From the NCBI GenBank assembly GCA_933207985.1, contig OW240912.1, forward strand, positions 250,075,252 through 250,139,251: a DNA stretch of 64,000 nucleotides. Reading direction: 5' to 3'. Each line of letters begins with the position of its first letter. Position 1 is the stretch's first letter. This document shows, one piece after another, positions 35,120-48,849 of the stretch. The translations under genes and the position numbers were made by a program. The DNA is from Pelobates cultripes (taxonomy: Eukaryota; Chordata; Amphibia; Anura; Pelobatidae). Below the pieces are notes generated by a model that searched no databases, had not been told where the DNA came from, and saw only the letters and a list, made by a program, of their open reading frames with translations.

Positions 35120-36856
35120 TTTTACATAAGTTGTTGTATGAAAACCTATAGCAAAGTACTCAGTAGTGCCAAATAGTTCTTTAAAACTTTGAATCTAAAG
35201 CTCATCAATTTCAAATGTGGGTTTTGTTTTGAGAGGTAAAGTAAATATGAAACACATTAAGTAAGTAGTTTGAAACTTAAAATGCGATTAAAATAGATGC
35301 TACTGCAATTTAAAGTACTTTAGAGAGCACCGTAAAAGCAATGCGTTATTGCATTGTGAGAGAAATGAATTACTGCATTGTTCATTTAAACTACTGCACT
35401 ATGCAAATGTTAATGTTTGAAGGGCTTATTGATATCAGTTTATTTAATTGCATCCCTGGAGAAGGAACAACACAATAATAAAAATTCAGTTGCAGTAGAC
35501 TTTTTATGTTTTATATTATGGCTGACAAGTCTATAACTAAACATGACCTACATAAATAATACACAAACAGGGATAATTCCAGTGAAGATACTTCCATTTA
35601 AAATGCTATAGCACAATCCTACTATGGAACAGAAAATATCACTTAAATATGTTTTATCACAGTTGATGGAACTGATTGCGCTAACACGAATACTATAGGG
35701 ATGCCAAGTTTTGCTTGTGTCTAATGATGACATGCGAAAAATTAAAATCCTTTAGAAAAAAAATCCCAAACGCTTTGCTAAATTACAATAACAAAGAAAA
35801 TAAGTATTATGTTTGTTTTGCCTAGAGGTAATAGTGTCATGTTGAAGACAGGGGAAATATCATTCAGCATATCACACTGAGCTCAAGAATTTCAAAAAAT
35901 CTGTTGCGTTTCCATAGGAGTAGGACGTTTAATTATACATGTAAAAGCATTTCTGAAAGGAGTCTTGCCCTATCACACCACTGCAGCAGCATGAAAAATA
36001 TGCATTAAACAAAAAACTGGAAAAAAAGTAATAAACTAGTTTCAGCCAGTAGACTACTACATTTATATAATGATAATGGGATAATAATAAAGTATGGCCT
36101 GTAACAAAGAGTATATGTGAGCATGTTGTAGAGCTCAATGTTATCTTATTATAGTCTACAAGGATGATCTCCATCTACAGATAAATCATATTTAAAGTAA
36201 GACCAAGAAACAAAAAGTATTGTAAATATATTTTCAAAGCTTGAACAAACCACTATAAACCACCTAGTAATTGAGTAATTCAGTGAACACTAATTTTTAC
36301 TGAAGCCTCCCCTTTAAATATGCAATAATATTCATGCTAAACTCAAGATTGCTCTGTCATATACCATGGTTACCGATTTGATGAACCAATTATATATAAT
36401 TATGATTGCATTTTTTACTTCTATTGTGAGTTATGAATTAATTGATTTGTTATACAAAAGTTTTTTTTTTTTTAAAAGTTGATTCTATAACAAATGGTGT
36501 CATCAGCCTTATGTTTAAGATAATTATTCATGCTATCTTTGTGTAAAACTTAATTATATGCCATGAGTGTTATGTTCTTGGACAAAGGTGTGTGAGTCAC
36601 ATACTGCCATCGTGTTTGGATAATTCCTTTAGAGGTAGACCAATAAGCTTCTATCCTACCACTATTATGTTTGTCAGGGAACAAGACATCATGGATGAGA
36701 AGAATTCAACCAACACGAATATATGTAAAAAATAATAATTATCCTGTTTTATCTTAGTATATGACTTACATTAATCCATCAATTCACAGTTATGATAAAG
36801 GTTCTGATTGCATTATTAAGGAAATGGTAAGCTCAAACATCCATAAACCTACACTG
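35120..36856. other. gene-free AT-rich DNA
   Basis: No coding similarity or clear repeat. Confidence 0.45.
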
Positions 36857-37022
36857 TCAGGGCTACTTACTAAAGTGGGAATTGTTGTGAATTTAAAGTG
36901 AATTTCAAAATTTAGACCAAAATAGCCAAATTGGAAACATAGCTGAACTTGGACAATATTTCCAATTCAGATATTTTGTTCATATAATTTAAATTCACTT
37001 TGAATTCTAAACAAAGAGGTTT
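36857..37022. repeat. foldback MITE (TTACTAAAGTG family)
   Basis: GTGAATTTCAAAATTTAGACC on the left is mirrored on the right by a TTTAAATTCACTTTGAATTC-type arm around a GGAAACATAGCTGAA centre. Sister of 43875-44030. Confidence 0.6.
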
Positions 37023-37050
37023 TACCTTGATGTGGCAGGTGAGTTACATT

Positions 37051-37130
37051 TTAACCCCTTAAGGACATATGACATGTATGACATGTCATGATTCCCTTTT
37101 ATTCCAGAAGTTTGGTTCTTAACGGGTTAA
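37051..37130. mobile_element. 80-bp TTAA MITE
   Basis: TTAACCCCTTAAGGAC at the left mirrors TTCTTAACGGGTTAA at the right. Its right TTAA (37127-37130) is also the left TTAA of the next element. Confidence 0.8.
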
Positions 37131-37566
37131 AGGACCACTATAGGCACCCAGACCCCTTCAGCTCAATGAAGTGGTCTGGGTGCCAGGTCCACCTAGGATT
37201 AACCCTTTCTGCTGTAAACATAGCAGTTTCCGAGAAACTGCTATTTTTACATTAGGGTTAATCCAGCCTCTGGTGGCTGTCTCATTGACAGCCGCTAGAG
37301 ACGCCAGCATCCATAGGAAAGCATTGAGAATGCTTTCGTCTGAGACTGGCTGAATGCGCGCGGCTCTTGCCGCGCACGCGCATTCAGCCAATGACGGGGA
37401 AAGGAGGAGGAGAGTCCCAGCGCCGAGGGAGCCCGGCGCTGGAGGTTTAACACCTTCCTCTCCATCCAGCACGGCGGGAGTGGGAACCTGAGGGTGGGGG
37501 CACCCTCAGGGCACTATAGTGCCAGGAAAACGAGTATGTTTTCCTGGCACTATAATGGTCCTTTAA
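37127..37566. mobile_element. 440-bp TTAA MITE
   Basis: TTAAAGGACCACTATAG at the left mirrors TATAATGGTCCTTTAA at the right. The inside holds several smaller hairpins (GCGCGCGGC/GCCGCGCACGC near 37,360). Non-coding, although a 104-codon frame crosses it. Confidence 0.85.
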
Positions 37567-37704
37567 TGGCCATAGGATATTTAAATGTGCATAGGGATTT
37601 TTTATTTTATATGTACCATTATTATTGCTGCCACCCAAGAATATTAGGAGTTTGAGTGCAGGGTTTAATCTTGTATGCCTGTTACTGATGATACCAGTTC
37701 CAGT

Positions 37705-37784
37705 TTAACCCCTCAAGGACACATGATGGAAATATTACGTCATGATTCCCTTTTATTCCAGAAGTTGTGTCCTTAAGGGGTTAA
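37705..37784. mobile_element. 80-bp TTAA MITE
   Basis: TTAACCCCTCAAGGAC mirrors GTCCTTAAGGGGTTAA. It is a third full-length copy, with a different central 15 bases. Confidence 0.8.
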
Positions 37785-40700
37785 AAACACAAACCCAAGT
37801 TCCAAGGATCAGCCACTTACTCTTGTTGCATATTTAGCTTGTCCATTTCATGTCATCCTGTATAAATGATTGCACTTCCACCTATAGGGCCATATTCTTT
37901 TAGAAGAGTAGATGTTTATTCTGTTTCTGAATATCAATTTTCCCATTTTCCCATGTAGGAATTATTATCCAGTAAGCAAACTGTTACTCTTAAAGTTATA
38001 AATACACACTGACTTTATAAATATTCTGTATTATTTTTATATATTTTGTATAAATATTTTTTATATATATCTTTTGGACTTAAATTTAAGACTCTATTAG
38101 ATATTCTTATCTTTTTACTGTCTGGTACTACTTTGCATAATAAAGTGGAAAAACTGAAGAGATTAAATCATTTTTAAAAGTAATGTCTTTTCTAGGTCTA
38201 ATAAGCATATACAAAGTATAGTCATCTCTCTCATTAGCACTACTCTGCTGAATATACGGAGTTAATTCTCAAGCATATCTAAGTAATATTTTCTTAAGCA
38301 TTTTTTTAAACATAACATGTAATTTTCAAGCTATCAATCTTTTCTTCAAATTGTAAAATGTTTGTCAAATGAATAGATACAGTGAGTGAAATAAGTATTT
38401 GATCCCCATATCAATCAGCAAGATTTCAGGCTCCCAGGTGTCTTTTATACAGCTAACGAGCTGAGATTAGGCACTGTATATGTATCTTCAGAATTCATAC
38501 TGATTATATTATTCCTACTGCATCTATATCTTCAAACTATTTCAAGTATCTTTACATTTTTATGATTATCACAATCCTAGTAAATATGAGTAAATCTGTT
38601 CTGTCCTCCTCCCCTCCCTCCAAAAAAAAAAAAAAATTAGCAATACATATTTTAATACATTATCAGACCAGAGTCTAACACAGAAATATTGTTAGTGTTC
38701 TAAAAATCATAATGTTGGTCAGAGCTAAAGGGCATTGTTATTTATTAAAGGGAAACTGAGCTTTGATTTTTTGGTTTTGTATTGTTTATTATAGAAAATT
38801 GATTCTTCCACAAGAAGGCAAAAATCCAGAATTTTAGTGCTCTTGATTTTTTCCAGAGCAGGTGGCAACTTGACACAACTGTGTATGTGGGTTGACTCTA
38901 ATGTTCATTCAGCAAACTAGAAGTTCAGTACATGAATTTAAACAGTACCTGATAACGAAGAGAATAAATTGCAAAATGGTCAATCTCACTACTGCAGAAA
39001 TTTCAGTTGTTGATAGAACATTGCGTAAAGTTACATTGGCAGTTTGGAGTAGGCATCCCGAATAGGTTATGATTATACAATGATGTAAAAGTAAACCGTT
39101 ACAAATCCCATTATGTTATGGGCACAAAAAAATGTCAGCTCTAATTGATCTTTGGCCAAACTACTACTACTAAAATAATTAAGATACAGATAAGTCTAAA
39201 AACAATAACAATTTGAATTATTATTTTATTGGCTGATAAAGTTGTATAATGCTCAAAACTTGCGAATCTAGTTCTTTCCATGAGCTGAGATTTTCAACAG
39301 AAAGTGATATGACTTAGATATCTGTGCTAAAGGGGCGCTACTTCCACCCAAACATGTTAGGTACAGTGTATATGTTAACTTATTATTTACCTATCTACTG
39401 CCCCTCCCAGTCTATAGAATTATTCCTTTTTCTCCAAACATATTTCTGATGTCCTATGTCATTGTTTGACTTCTCAGAACCCCTTAAGCTTACACTGGTG
39501 GTTTTGGTATACAGTGTCTTTACCAGCACTCTCTTCATTAAAAACACAGTTTCTTTTTTCAGTGAAAAGCCAAAATTAACATTTATACCTAAAAACATCT
39601 CTGAACATCTCACAAAGAAAGCCAATGCAGGTGTTTCCGGATTTGGACCTTCATTCTTTGTACCAATAACATTCGGCATCTTCATGCACTATATGAATAT
39701 ATCAAACACTCTACATAGTGATTCATTTGGAGATGCTAACTAGTGCAGAGTGGCTGCTGATGCTCATACGCAGTATGCCTCCCAGTGCTTCTATCGAAGA
39801 ATTGAATTGACTGAGATAATCAGTCATGAAGAGGACTAGAGACTGAGGTGAGACTGGCATAGTGAGGAATAAAATGTACATAAAAAGGCTTTATCTTTTG
39901 GGAGGGAAGGGGATTTAATATGCAGAACAAGATTTACATGACAGGTGCTTGTTGGCACAAAATTCTAAGGCACTCTTGTCACCTCAAAAAAAAACAATAA
40001 TAAAAGGCAGATAAAGTAAGTTTTAATATATTTATAAACTGGACATCGCACGCATAAAAAACACTAAAAATGTGTATATTCAGAATTGACAGTAGCATAC
40101 GCTTATATGTGCATATTCCTACTTGTAATGTATTGTGTTTGAAATTGTTCATACATTTCTGTTAGTGTATGCAGCTATGTGAATGCATGCAGAGTGAAAG
40201 GTAATGTTAGAAGAGGTTAGGGAAAAGAGTTGAGTATGAAGCGTCATTTGCAAAGTACTCAACGTCCTATGTTTTCTGTAGTCCAGTCACCGTCCTATGA
40301 ATCACTATTAAACTGCAGTAGCTAATACACGGTGTGTTTCTTTCATTGGTCTTTCGGCTCTTCCTGCAAAGTATTTCCTGTTTAAAGGCTGTTAGTGGGC
40401 AGATGAGAAGTGATCTCTTTCACTTTCTATCCAGCCTCACACACAGACACTAGAGGAGCTGGGGATGGACCATGTCTTACACCCTTTATAACTGTTTCTG
40501 CAACTTTGTTATCAAACATAGGAGACCACAGAGGACATTGGCCAAGGTAACGGAAAACAGTCACTCCCTAGTTAACATGTGCCTGTAGGAAGGTGCCTTC
40601 TGTGCATCTGGCCATGTGAATAAGTAGTACATTTAACATTACAAATACATTACTCCTAGAAACGGGGCATTTTTAGCAGTGCTATAGAAAGTGAGCTTAA

Positions 40701-41205
40701 TCATTTTCTTTGGTAAAAACCTATTTGCAAAAACTACAGAGCTTGGGGATTTGCTGTAAATGCAGAAACTTAATATGTTTACTTTTTTATTTTTAATCTT
40801 ATGTTTTTTTGTATAATGCTTAAACGTATTATCTACATAATGCATTGAAAATATAATAGATTAACTCTGAATCTGATTCTGAATATAATAGATTAACTCT
40901 GAATCTGAATGTGTTGAACTCCTTTTAATTCCTTTTACAAATGAAAGGAAGTTTTATGGTAAACGTATGGATGACTGATTATAATAAACATTAACTGAGT
41001 GATAAAAAAAAGTATTGTTTTTTTTGGGAGGGAGGTGTCTTTGCTCTAGGCCATGTTAGGCCATGTTAGCAAAGTTTGAACACGGGGGAAAGACCACTAA
41101 TAAAATACTTCAAGCGAGTTAACCAAGATTGTCATGGAAAAAGCTCAGGCTGACACATAATATATAGTGAATAATTCTAATTCAATGCATTTGTATGTAC
41201 CTGAA
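37785..41205. other. gene-free AT-rich DNA
   Basis: Apart from the Tc1-like piece below and a short duplication near 40,850-40,915, nothing is recognisable. Opposed frames at 39395-39743 resemble no family. Confidence 0.45.
38383..38475. mobile_element. Tc1/mariner-like MITE fragment
   Basis: ACAGTGAGTGAAATAAGTAT followed by TTGATCCCC is the typical end of a widespread aquatic-vertebrate Tc1/mariner non-autonomous family. The following bases (TTTCAGGCTCCCAGGTGTC) fit the same family's interior. The other end is missing. Confidence 0.6.
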
Positions 41206-41209
41206 ACTA

Positions 41210-41345
41210 AAATCTGTAGCTCCAAGAAAAAATAACTTATGTTCCTTCTATACATGAAAAGAAAAAAATTACTTATGTTCCTTCTATAAGTGAAAAGAAA
41301 AAATAACTTATGTTCCTTGTATAAGTGAAAATTACATATGGAAAT
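41210..41345. repeat. three-copy ~50-bp tandem repeat
   Basis: Three units of (A)ACTTATGTTCCTT(C/G)TATA, each followed by GTGAAAA-type A-rich DNA. Confidence 0.85.
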
Positions 41346-41979
41346 AGGCAAATGTTCAGTACATTAGGGGAATATTATTAACTGAATTGAAGTAGAGTTC
41401 TTTATAGCAGAATAAATTGCCCTTTAGATATTAGTGGCATTCCTTTTTACACTCTGGCTATTTCATGATGTACCTCTTGGCTTGCTCTCTTAATTATTTG
41501 CATTTTGTTGCGGGTCTAATACACAAGAGAACACCTAATAGATGTCAAATGTGTCTTTTTTGTTTAATTAATCTTAATTTCCTTCATGTATGGATACATA
41601 TTATGATGTGTTTCTAAAGGAAAAAGAACATAAACATTTAGCAGCTCATGTTATCCAAAGAGATGAAATAGTAAGTGCCTTTAAAAGACTAATATAAATA
41701 TAGAAAAGAGACATGCAACCATCAAATTCAGCCATTCTCACATCTATTTTTGCTACTGATCCAAAAATTGTAAAAAAAACCCAAATATTTTAAAATTATG
41801 TCCAATTTTGCAACAAACTAGGAAAAAAAATCCTTCTAGACCCCAGAATGGCAGTCAGATATCTCCTTGGATCAAGAGGCTATTACCCCACTAATTAATA
41901 TTGAAATGATATCCATACATGTTATGTTTTTGCAAGTATTCATCCAGTTGCTGTTTGAACATCTGTACAGAGTCTGATA

Positions 41980-42790
41980 AAACCACTTATTTAGAGAATT
42001 TAACATCCTTTGTTTTGACTGTAAAAACGATGGTTTGTATTGGCCCCAAATATAAAACTATATAATACTATCATATTCCTTCTACAAAAGAGTTTTACAT
42101 TTGTTAACCTTTCTTTATAACTAGTATGCTCTATTCCTCTCATTCATTTTGTAGCCTACCTCTGCACTTTTTATAGTGTCATAATATCCCTTTTTAGAAC
42201 AGGTGACAAACATTGCACAGCCTATTAAAGGTGTGATCTTTTCGGTGATTTCTAAAGAGGCAACATTATATTTTCATGAATAGCCCTATCTATACACGAC
42301 AATACCTTACTGTCAAAACTGCTGATTGACTTTGCACATTATTGCCTAGTGTTTTGTCAATAACAATTCGAAAATCATTCTCATGTGTTTTTAAACCTGC
42401 CATTTAAGTGCCCAGTCACCCAATCTATCAGAATCATTCTACAGTGAAGTAATATTCTGCCCACATTGTATTACTTTACAGAGTTTTGTTCATCTATAAA
42501 CACTCAAACATGACTTTCAATGCCTAGTCAATATGTTCAATAGAAGCAGTCCAAGAACAGAACCCTAAAGGGACACCACTTACCACTTTTGTCCAACTTG
42601 AAAACGTACAATTAATGACAACCGTCTGTATTCTATCTTTAAGCCAATGTTCTACCCAAGTACATGGAATTTCATCTAGACCATTTTCTTTTAGTTTGAG
42701 CACTACCCTATTGTATGGAACCGTATTGAATGCCTTGGCAAAATCCAAGTATATCCCATCCACAGCAATTAGCGTTGAAATAATTTAGTT
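41980..42790 (-). mobile_element. CR1/Jockey-group LINE reverse-transcriptase relic
   Basis: Reading leftward from 42,780, about 65 codons match the reverse-transcriptase core of CR1/Jockey-group LINEs. They include the YLDFAKAF motif with its catalytic aspartate, a WLKDRIQ segment, and SGVPLG. A frameshift near 42,560 follows. The other frame then continues with TKLCKV and LGDWALKWQ, the palm and the region after it. Beyond 42,350 the similarity fades but stays parallel to the copy at 56940-57200. The YxDD box itself is not clear. No endonuclease is present. Confidence 0.75.
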
Positions 42791-43874
42791 AATTGGAATT
42801 CCCTCAATCTGTGCACAAAATTATCTATGTATATTTCTATGCCGATTATACCAGTATAAAGTGATATAATTATCTGGATAATAATGTTTCAATAATAGAA
42901 GTTGATTTTCTGCTTTAAAAATAATTTTACAAAATATCTTCTTTTGCTCTTCAAAGAGCAAACATTTGGCAAATATTTCTGTACTTGACAGTGTCACAGT
43001 GTTAATAAAAAAAAGAATAATTGTCTTAATACACATGCTTGTGGCATGCTTTAAACAATGTCAACAAACTAGAATTGCAGTACCTTCTGGTGCACAAACA
43101 AGTTACCATATGGATGTGGGTGTGTGAAAATGTTAACCTCCAATTGTCTGCCAACTTGTTACCTTGCGTAGGGCACAAAACGTACATATGTATGCTCCAA
43201 AAATCTGTCCACGAAATTCAGTTTCAGTTAGATCCTGATGGATTCAGTTAAGGTTTATGAAAACTGTATATTAGACTGTGCATTTGTTCCTTTGTTTTTT
43301 AGCCTTGCAATGACTCTTAGGATATTATGATGCCTGTAGGGCAATGCACCCTGTGATGAGCAGAATTACAAATTAAGGGATCAATAGTTGCACTAATAGA
43401 CTTGGATTTGATAAAAGAAGCCTACGTCACAAATATTGGCTTATGTGAGCCTGTCATATAACATCTGCTTTAAATTAATCAGTAGAAAATAGAAATGAAA
43501 TGATTCTATGTGTGTTTTGTACATAGTTACACATTTGTAATAGGCATGGGGTATTTTTCATGTACCTCACAATATAAATATAACAATAAGAAATAAAGTC
43601 TGGTGCCTGAAGGCAAGTAACAAATAATGTTCAGGGTTCTCTGGCCAGTAACAGAATGAGCTTCTTGTCAATTAATAGTAATGAGATTAGGCAGGATTCT
43701 TTTATCAGAGTAAGAGTTACTCTTACTGAATAGCAAATACTTCAATGAAGTACATGGGAAAATTGTTATTCAGTAAGTATAGTAAACCCTTACCCTGCAA
43801 AGAGAATTCTTGCCATAATATATTTAAAGCATCATTATCCCAATATTGTGAACACTGGAATTACAACATTAACA
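42791..43874. other. gene-free AT-rich DNA
   Basis: Nothing seen. Confidence 0.45.
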
Positions 43875-44030
43875 GGGTTATACATTAAAATAAGTATTCA
43901 AAGTGAATTTCAAATTTAAGGCCAGAGTAGCTGAACTGATGAAATGTTTCCAGTTTGGTTATTTTGACCTTAAATTTGAGATTCACTTTCAATTCACTAA
44001 GAATTCTCACTTTAGTGAATAACCATGGTA
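43875..44030. repeat. foldback MITE (TTACTAAAGTG family)
   Basis: From ACAGGGTTATACATTAAAA to CTTTAGTGAATAACC. AAAGTGAATTTCAAATTTAAGG mirrors CTTAAATTTGAGATTCACTTT. Confidence 0.7.
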
Positions 44031-45175
44031 TACTTGATTTTTTTTTTAAACTTTAGTGGCGAAACAATACACCAACATTATCCAAACCTCCCAGCTCTGA
44101 CATTATTCTGCTTCTAGCAAACGTTACCAACTAGAGGGAGGTGGCTGAACATTCTTACAGCATCTTCTAAACTCATAATCAAGTAGGTAATTATAAAATC
44201 TCAAGGGTCCCAACCAAATGCACCATGTGTCAACCAAATGCACCATGGATAATCAGGGTACATTAATAAAGTTAGATAAACCCATTATATTAGACTAGGG
44301 GTACATGCATTCCTTACGCTATTATTAGGCAATCAATGTATTATGCTTTGTAACCTTTCTCTCTGAATGATGCCTGGGAAACTCCCCCAAAGTTTAGTGA
44401 CATACACATTTTCTACATTGCGCATATTTTTATTGAATCCTATAAAAAATTTGTATCCATAAATTCAACCTATATTCAAGGCAAGCATATAATAAGTTAA
44501 ATCATATATACACCTAAAACTAAACACTTTAAAGCAATATATAATTCCTCCACCGAATCTTCCATTTGAATGCTGCCCCTTTCTATATCATTTCAAGCTT
44601 AAATCCTAATATTTTAAATGTGTTTCAAAAATAATTTACAACATCCTGAATTGCATGCATGATTCACCTTGAAACTATTTTTAAAATCTTTCTAGGTTTT
44701 ATTATTTGGTTCCTGCAGTAAACAACATTTTTTCTAGTTAATTAACTTTTTTAACCTGCCTTTGCTTTTAAATCTGCAAAGAAAACAGTGACCATGCATT
44801 TAGAGTGGAGCTAAGGCAGGTTGGCTCACCGGGTGCCATACAACCACAAATTGTAGCTCACAAATTGACCACCTGGCATAGACCCAGACTTGGCATAATG
44901 TGTACAGAACTGGTAACAGCCATTTGTGCAGAAAATTCTCTGCCTTCATTGCTGTAATGCTACTGTAAACAGATAGGGAGAATAGAGGGCTGCCTCACCA
45001 AGTACCATCCTTCTGTTCGGCATCCACTACAAGTCCTGCTGCTTCTTCCCTCTGATTGGTTCTTGATCAATTTGCCTGTAGCTCTGTGGCCTGGTAACTT
45101 CACAAGGATGCAATGTGACCAATCTCTGATGGTAGCTTGGCCAAGTTCCTTCTGCCATCCCTATGGATTGTGCAC
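44031..45175. other. no gene; minor repeats
   Basis: A 20-bp tandem duplication (ACCAAATGCACCATG) near 44,215. The stretch 44,815-45,130 is GC-richer and may be repeat DNA. Confidence 0.4.
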
Positions 45176-45179
45176 TTAA

Positions 45180-45640
45180 TTCTCTTATACCCACATACTC
45201 ATCTGGTCATTCACCCAGTCTGCTATACTCACCTGCCCTCCAAATATGTAATATCCACATGTTCACCCAGCCCCTTACACCCACCTGCCCACTCAGTTGT
45301 TTATACTGCCCATCCATTCTCTTACAACCATTAGGTAGACCACAATCACTTGCTCACCCAGTCCCATATACCTAGCCCTTTGGCCAATCATCCACACCCA
45401 ACTTCACACCCAATCCTCTATACCTACCTGTCCACCCAGTCTCTTACACTCACCTATATACCCTATCACACAGCCCACACACATCTGCCCTAACAGTTTT
45501 TTTTACACTTAGCCACCCACCTCGTCAACTACACTTACTTGTCACACAGTTATTTATACCCAGTAACCCACACAGTCACCAACACCTATTTGCCCACCCA
45601 GCAATTCAACCAGTCATCTTTAACCTGTGCTGGACAGGGA
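45180..45640. repeat. degenerate ~35-bp C-rich minisatellite
   Basis: Repeats around 'TTACACCCACCTGCCCACCCAGTC', highly diverged. Frames at 45137-45375 are artefacts. Confidence 0.7.
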
Positions 45641-47290
45641 TTTATGTACACATCTTTTTTTAATTTACATATTTATTAATTTGTTTGTTTATTTACTTTG
45701 CATACTTCGGAAAGTGTTTTCTATATAATGCATGCCGAAACAGAGACCACTCGAGCCAAGAGTTCTAATTTACTACATGAAGCTAAAATTCTCCCTATCA
45801 TCAAGACTTGTGATGGCCATTTTCCATGAGCAAGGGTTGTATCCCCAAAATATTTGTGTTTCACTCTGCAAATAAGTGGGATTCTATTTGTGAACCCAGT
45901 ATGCTAGTAGTGTCAAGTCTCTCTTCTCAAAACCCATGAAGATTGGAGAACAGTAATATCTTAATGTACCTTCCTCTATATATAGTGTATGACTTTATGC
46001 CTTGCTCTATATGTTAACCCAGACTTTTACAATCTTTTAACAGCTGATGTAAGAGGAAAATAGGCCAACTGCTATGGCATTGTTAGGCATTTACATGGGA
46101 GGATGGGTTTATTGTTCTTTTTCACGGGGTGATACGTTCTATCATGCATGGTTATCTTTTGAGAGTTGGTTACAAAAAAATGAAAGTTAATCTTATCAAC
46201 TGCTATAACATTTGCTGCTGCCAGTTGTATAAGGCTCTTAATCTATTATGGAATAACAAAAATCAAATCAATAGACCTGGTTAAAGTTATTACCTTCCTT
46301 TTGGAGAAAGACAGAAAAAGATCATATCCTGCTCTGTTGATTCAAGATTGTGTTTAACCTGCAATGAGCAGATTACCAGAGTAAACAACAGAATCAACAA
46401 CAGAATATTGTATAAAGAGCTTCTCAGAGATAGTAGCAGAGGAAGAAGATTACTCATTTATGTAGCCTGAATTATAAATTCACTGGAACAAGAACAGGAG
46501 AACGGCCACAGAGTGGTTATTTAATGCTCTTAAAGACACCTTATTATGTTCTAAGAATTGCACTTGACTATCTGTATTGAAACTACCGTATTGTATGTAT
46601 ACAAAGGTGTATGAATGTTGACAGTTATTTGATTTATCAATGTCTTTGACATGTTTTTTTCTCTATAAAAAAAACTCATATAGAATAACACACTGCGTAC
46701 GTATACATCTCATTTTTGAGTAGTTTTCCAAAAACAGAGGCCATTCTGGTAGCTGAAGCCTGGCTCCTCTGCTATAGCTGGAGCACTATAAACCCATTAT
46801 TGTCATCCAAACTCATACAGCAATGGACTCTGTTCTGTGCTTGTCCCAATCATGTTGTCATTGTTAGCCATTAACAGCAATTTCTACGCAATAAAAATGT
46901 ACATGCATGCACTAAATTAGCCTTTTATGGTGTTCTCTTGGAGAAGCATTGGTAATTAATTGGAAAAATGCCTAATTCTTGTTATTTGTCCATTTGGCAA
47001 AATGGTAAACGTTGAGTGGTGGTTGGTAGTGGTTGATGTGAGTAATGTGGAAATGTTATATGCAGGATAGACCAAGAAAATCTAAATCTATCAGTATTAT
47101 TTAGCCACAACCATTTGCTAGCTGTTTGTTCACAATGCTTAACGGCTGCATTTCAACACCACACATGGAAAGAAACCCATATTTAGAAGTTCACAACCAC
47201 ATTAATAACGCTGAAGCAGAGGGCATGCTTTAGCATCTATATTGAGCTTGATTAAGTTTACCCAGAGTCCTAATCAAAAATTCCCAATTG
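45641..47290. other. gene-free AT-rich DNA
   Basis: Nothing seen. Confidence 0.45.
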
Positions 47291-47295
47291 GAGAC

Positions 47296-47520
47296 GGATG
47301 TGTGTGTGTGTGTGTGTGTGTGGTGGGTGAGTGTTCTTTGTGCGTGGGGGAGAATGAATGTTGTGTGTGAGAGACTTTGTGTAGTGGAGTGTTGTGTGGA
47401 AGCTGAGAGTGCCTGCCTGTGTATGCGGGTTGAGTGTTCGGTATGTGTTGCTGAATTCTGTGTGTGATGGAGCCTGATTATTAAGCATGTTTTGTGTGTG
47501 TAGTGTATGATTGCGTGAGG
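47296..47520. repeat. TG-rich degenerate minisatellite
   Basis: A (TG)n run at 47299-47321, then diverged GTGTGTG/GAGTGTT units. Confidence 0.75.
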
Positions 47521-48230
47521 GGGGGATTTTTTTATTTGCCCCCTCCTGCTTACCCTTTGTCACAATGGGTTGTAATCTTTGGTGGTCCAGTAGAAGTCAT
47601 TCTGCAAAGAATGACCTCTACTGTAGAGAGTATGTAGAGGTTATGCTGGGGAGCAGGATTCCTAGTTGGGGACAATTGTGCTCTGCACCAATATTGGGTG
47701 GAGATCACTTTAAGAGCCCCTTGCAGTCCTGGCACTCTGTTAATGGTGTAAAGCACTAGCTGCAATTCTCTGAATTACCAAGAAGCACTGTGGGCCTACA
47801 AGGGTGCTGTTAACGCGATCTGCACGTTAAAAGTGCAGACCATGAAGCTCTCTTGAGCAGAAGAGGGAGCACTGGACCAAGAAATTAGATCTATTTATCT
47901 TCCTGCAGGTCAAGGAGGGTCCCCTTACAGACAGAGCAGGAGCCACCTATAATGCCTTATGGGTAATCCAGATCTGGTTATGCATATTTGGCTTAGAGTG
48001 TCACATTAATTGCCTTGACTGAAACTTAAAAAAATTGGTAACATTATATATATTTTGTATTTTATTAAACATTAATTTTATAGCACCTTCATTATTATTT
48101 ACTAGACATATACATTCATTTTCAAATTGGTTGCAATTCATTCAAATTTTGGCCACTTGGCAGGTCGTCCACATTTTGTAACTCAAAAGCACTATATGGA
48201 TCTGTCATGAAAAAAATTACATGGACGATG
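47521..48230. other. no gene; possible repeat DNA
   Basis: 47,530-47,960 is GC-richer with short frames on both strands and no recognisable motif. The rest is AT-rich. Confidence 0.35.
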
Positions 48231-48234
48231 GAGA

Positions 48235-48303
48235 AAGAAAGATCAAAAGAAAGAAAGAAAGAATGAGAGAGAGTGTGTGTGTGAGAGAGAGAGAGAGAGA
48301 GAT
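48235..48303. repeat. (AGAA)n/(GA)n microsatellite
   Basis: AAGA tetranucleotides pass into GT and then GA dinucleotides. Confidence 0.9.
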
Positions 48304-48512
48304 AGACCAGGAATCAGCTGGACTAAACGCTTAAAATATGAAACTGAATACGCAAAAGTCACTGAACAAATATTGACTGATTCTGGAATGAATTTGAGTG
48401 ACAAAAATACAATTCCAGGTAAGAATTCAGGTGGAATTTAGTTAACTAAAATTAGCTTCATTAAAAGGGCATGAAAAGAACTACCACACTACAACAGGCG
48501 TCTATTAGCCAC

Positions 48513-48835
48513 TAGTGATGTCGCGAACCCGAAATTTTCGGTTCGCGAACGGCGAACGCGAACTTCCGCAAATGTTCGCGAACCGGCGAACCGCCCGAAA
48601 CGCCATTGACTTCAATGGGGAGGCGAATTTTAAAACACACAGGGACTCTTTCTGGCCACAATAGGGATGGAAAAGTTGTTTCAAGGGGACTAACACCTGG
48701 ACTGTGGCATGCCGGAGGGGGATCCATGGTAAAACTCCCATGGAAAATTACACAGTTGATACAGAGTCTGGTTTTAATCCATAAAGGGCAGAAATCACCT
48801 AACATTCCTAAATCACAATCAATATGGATTGACAC
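48513..48835 (+). mobile_element. hAT element, left end
   Basis: Starts TAGTGATGTCGCGAACC and is rich in TTCGCGAAC/GGCGAAC motifs, the mirror of the right ends at 61645 and 62083. The flanking 8 bases (TTAGCCAC) match neither right end, so no intact partner can be assigned. After about 320 bp the hAT sequence gives way to a satellite. Confidence 0.8.
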
Positions 48836-48849
48836 CTGACATATGACAT

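Noticed and set aside
39395..39743. Two opposed ~95-codon frames
   Set aside because: No motif, no repeat support and no splice context. They could be chance.
45137..45375. Pro/Ser/His-rich frames
   Set aside because: They are translations of a degenerate minisatellite.
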